Positions 62,051-64,000 of a DNA stretch of 64,000 nucleotides are shown here, piece by piece (within the stretch, counting starts at the first letter, position 1; each line of letters begins with the position of its first letter). A program made the translations under genes and the position numbers. The DNA comes from Desulfatibacillum alkenivorans DSM 16219 (lineage in GTDB: Bacteria; Desulfobacterota; Desulfobacteria; Desulfobacterales; Desulfatibacillaceae), in assembly GCF_900142135.1 (NCBI RefSeq), contig NZ_FQZU01000002.1:124001-188000 (forward strand), in the 5' to 3' direction. The notes beneath the pieces are model-generated. The model saw only the letters and a program-made list of their open reading frames with translations. It made no database searches and was not told the DNA's origin.

Positions 62051-63109
62051 TCAGTCGATGAGCCCGAACTGCCTCACCCGTTCCAAAAGCTCGTCCACTC
62101 TGACGGGTTTGGTGACATATGCGTCGCACTGATCCCTGAACGCCCCCTCAATATCTTTTCGTTCCGAAAGGGTGGTGGTCATAATAATCTTGGTTCTTTT
62201 TTCGGGCTCGATATCCCTATCTTCTTCCAGGAAGCGAATCTGGGTCAGAGCGGACCTCCCGTCCACGTCCGGCATCATCACATCCAGGGTAATCATATCA
62301 AAGGGCCTGTTTTCCGCCAGAGCCCGGCGAAAGGCGTCGATGGCTTCGCGGCCGTTAGCGGCGGTCAGGCATTCCCCGTAGGCGCCCAAGGAGCGGCATA
62401 ACACCATGCGGCTCATGGCGTCGTCATCCACAACGAGCATTCGCAACGAGGCGTTTTTGGCCAGCCCTTGATTGGGCAGAAAAGCTTGGGCCTCCTTTTG
62501 CATGGCCTGAAAATCCTCGCTTGTCAAGCCGGCGCCCAAAACCACCTTTTCGGCCCATTCAGGACTCATGAGGTCGCCTGGCGCGTGGGAGTCGGAGTTC
62601 ACCACAAGGCGGGCGCCGGCCTTTTTGGCCATGCGCGCCACATGCCCGTTGGTCAGGCTATGGCCCTTGCGTCCGGTGATTTCCAGGAGCACCCCTTTAT
62701 CTGCAGCCAGGGCCGCCTCAGCTTCGGTGATCTGGCCGGGGTGGGCCAGCACGTCCACGCAGGCCTTGATGGCCGCCTGGTTGGTTCCGGGGCACACGGG
62801 CTCCACAATGGTTTCTCCGTGAACCACCACTATTTGCGCCCCCAGGTCCCTGGCTTTGGCGGCCGCGTCAGCGATGATGGGCGGCGGCACGTGGGTCAGT
62901 TCAATGCCGGGAATCACGGTGAAAGGCATGACCGCGTTTAACTCCTTGGCCACCGTAACCAGTCTGGGGATGATAAAATCCAGGTTGGAATGATCCCCGT
63001 GGTCCGTCATGGCCATGGCCGTCAGGCCCGCCACCTGGGCGCGCCGCGCCAGTTCCGCGGGAATGAGGACGCCGTCCGAAAAAACCGTATGGGTGTGCAG
63101 ATCAATCAT
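62051..63109 (-). CDS. PHP-domain phosphoesterase fused to a response-regulator receiver
   Basis: A 352-residue two-domain protein. Residues 1-215 form a PHP metal-dependent phosphoesterase: DLHTHTVFSDG (3-12), MTDHGDHSNLDF, IPGIELTH, VVHGET, VLAHPGQ and NSDSHAPGDL, so the metal ligands look intact. Residues 224-352 form a receiver domain: MLVVDDDAMSRM, the phospho-acceptor Asp about 276 in ITLDVMMPDVDG, MTTTLSE, and YVTKPVRVDELL. Reading is continuous in one frame. A receiver attached to a PHP enzyme is unusual and suggests phosphorylation-controlled catalysis. No histidine kinase is adjacent. It follows the bifunctional-nuclease gene by 6 bases. Confidence 0.88.
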   Translation of the reverse strand: MIDLHTHTVFSDGVLIPAELARRAQVAGLTAMAMTDHGDHSNLDFIIPRLVTVAKELNAVMPFTVIPGIELTHVPPPIIADAAAKARDLGAQIVVVHGETIVEPVCPGTNQAAIKACVDVLAHPGQITEAEAALAADKGVLLEITGRKGHSLTNGHVARMAKKAGARLVVNSDSHAPGDLMSPEWAEKVVLGAGLTSEDFQAMQKEAQAFLPNQGLAKNASLRMLVVDDDAMSRMVLCRSLGAYGECLTAANGREAIDAFRRALAENRPFDMITLDVMMPDVDGRSALTQIRFLEEDRDIEPEKRTKIIMTTTLSERKDIEGAFRDQCDAYVTKPVRVDELLERVRQFGLID

Positions 63110-63115
63110 GGGCGA

Positions 63116-63610
63116 TCACATTTTATATTTCCCGAAATCCTCGGGGTTGAGTTTTTCCAGGTATTCGGCCCACTTTTTACCCTCTTCGCTTTCGTCTTCC
63201 GCAATGCCCGGGCCCGAAGTCGATGACTTGGCGATGACCTCGTCTTCCGCAAATATGGGCGATTTGGTCCGAAGGGCGATGGCTATGGCGTCGCTGGGCC
63301 TGGCGTCCAGGGAAAACTCGCCTTCCTCCCCTTTAAAGAAAATCCTGGCGAAAAAGGTGCTTTCCTGCAGGTCGCACACCTCCACCTTGTCCACGCTGAT
63401 AGCCAGGGTGTCTACGAAATTCTTGAACAGGTCGTGCGTCATGGGCCTGCTGAACTCCACGTTTTGCAGGGCCATGGCAATGGAAGCCGCCTCCAGCAGC
63501 CCGATCCAAATGGGTAGGGTTTGCTCGCCGTCCAGGGACTTCAACACCAGAATAGGCGTGTTGTTGGAAGGGTCCAGGGCAAGTCCAGCTACCTCCATTT
63601 CATGCAGCAT
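63116..63610 (-). CDS. Bifunctional nuclease (BFN/DUF151) family protein
   Basis: A 164-residue protein of the DUF151 family, known from plant bifunctional nucleases and from Thermotoga structures. It begins MLHEMEVAGLALDPSNNTPIL, cut here as EMEVAGLALDP and NNTPILVLKSLDGEQTLPIW. LDARPSDAIAIALR in the second half is the family signature. The C-terminus is acidic. Its nuclease activity in bacteria is not well established. ATG 63610 follows GGAGG and overlaps the upstream MiaB-like gene by 11 bases, a common pairing. Confidence 0.88.
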   Translation of the reverse strand: MLHEMEVAGLALDPSNNTPILVLKSLDGEQTLPIWIGLLEAASIAMALQNVEFSRPMTHDLFKNFVDTLAISVDKVEVCDLQESTFFARIFFKGEEGEFSLDARPSDAIAIALRTKSPIFAEDEVIAKSSTSGPGIAEDESEEGKKWAEYLEKLNPEDFGKYKM

Positions 63611-64000
63611 GGCTTTCCTCCGTTGGGGGCTTTGGGCAGTCTCCGTCCTCTGTCCATAACTTTCCTGACAAGGAATTAGAATACCCGTTTTCTATTAAAA
63701 CGTCCACCTGTTTTCCCACAAGACCGCCGCAGGCCGGGGCGAGAAAATTGACCGTAACGTGGCCGCCGGTCCTGCCTCGCCATTGCTCCGGGTTCTGAAC
63801 GCTTCTTCCTTCCACCAAAACCTGCTGTTTGGAGCCTATCATGGCGGCGTGCTTGGCCCGGGCTATTTCCTCCGAAACCTCCAAAACCTGGGCCAGGCGG
63901 CGGCCTTTCACCTCTTCGCTCAGTTTGCCGGGAAATTTGACGGCGGGCGCCAGGGGGCGGTCCGAATACATGAATGCAAACAGGGAGTCGTAATCCGCCT
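63600..64000 (-). CDS. miaB: MiaB-like tRNA methylthiotransferase, C-terminal part
   Basis: This is the 3' end of a gene running off the window edge. Translated from the edge it reads ADYDSLFAFMYSDRPLAPA, with the frame open to the last base, so the internal ATG at 63971 is not a start. The segment matches the end of the radical SAM core and the TRAM domain (QQVLVEGRSV to GKQVDVLIENGYSNSLSG) of MiaB, which makes ms2i6A37 in tRNA. RimO cannot be fully excluded without the N-terminus, but YSDRP fits MiaB better. It heads the operon with the bifunctional-nuclease, PHP-REC and cohesin genes. Confidence 0.82.
   Translation of the reverse strand, partial: ADYDSLFAFMYSDRPLAPAVKFPGKLSEEVKGRRLAQVLEVSEEIARAKHAAMIGSKQQVLVEGRSVQNPEQWRGRTGGHVTVNFLAPACGGLVGKQVDVLIENGYSNSLSGKLWTEDGDCPKPPTEESHAA

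Overview
The window (about 57% G+C by eye, no tRNA or rRNA gene) looks like core chromosome of a mesophilic Gram-negative sulfate-reducing deltaproteobacterium, probably Desulfobacterales close to Desulfatibacillum. This rests on gene content and protein style: meso-DAP MurE with DNPR, a short EF-Ts, a single-polypeptide diheme b558-type SdhC, a complete Tol-Pal system, a stand-alone FmdE protein, and palindromic repeats. The genus is inference.

Layout. 434-8149 (+): plsY, then the translation/lipid run rpsB-tsf-pyrH-frr-uppS-cdsA-dxr-rseP. 8435-11763 (-): succinate dehydrogenase/fumarate reductase, transcribed C-A-B. 12018-14168: CYTH protein, EEP-family hydrolase and a convergent SAM hydrolase. 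14768-22865 (-): tolQ-tolR-tolA-TonB_C lipoprotein-tolB, then pal-cpoB with its own promoter, then ruvC-ruvA-ruvB. 23091: TPR lipoprotein. 24175-41253 (+): an unbroken dcw cluster, mraZ to ftsZ, with a textbook MraZ box. 41287-42930: TIGR03960-like radical SAM protein. 43789-46000: FmdE protein, rsmA and an unknown winged-helix protein. 46130-51362 (+): M16C peptidase, AEC transporter, MBL-fold hydrolase, MIF-like tautomerase. 51873-59481: mixed accessory region (NRDE protein, TrmO, type IV pilin, XRE-cupin regulator, GAF/HD-GYP, alpha/beta hydrolase, lipoprotein, DUF3467, SagB-like oxidoreductase, methyltransferase). 60313-61386 (-): aspartate carbamoyltransferase. 61498-64000 (-): MiaB-like C-terminus (cut by the window edge), bifunctional nuclease, a PHP-receiver fusion and a secreted cohesin-domain protein, as one operon.

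Functionally most of the window serves envelope growth and division: phospholipid and isoprenoid precursors (plsY, cdsA, dxr, uppS), lipid II synthesis and the divisome (dcw), and outer-membrane constriction (Tol-Pal). Genes are tightly packed with many ATGA-type overlaps. The long gene-free gaps (14.2-14.8, 42.9-43.8, 59.5-60.3 kb) carry several families of dispersed palindromic repeats but no transposase gene.

The least ordinary items are the PHP-REC fusion, a duplicated TolA C-terminal domain carried by a lipoprotein, two PTFMR motifs in the FtsZ tail, a glutamine/proline tail on TolQ, and a MITE-like element next to a duplicated trmO start.
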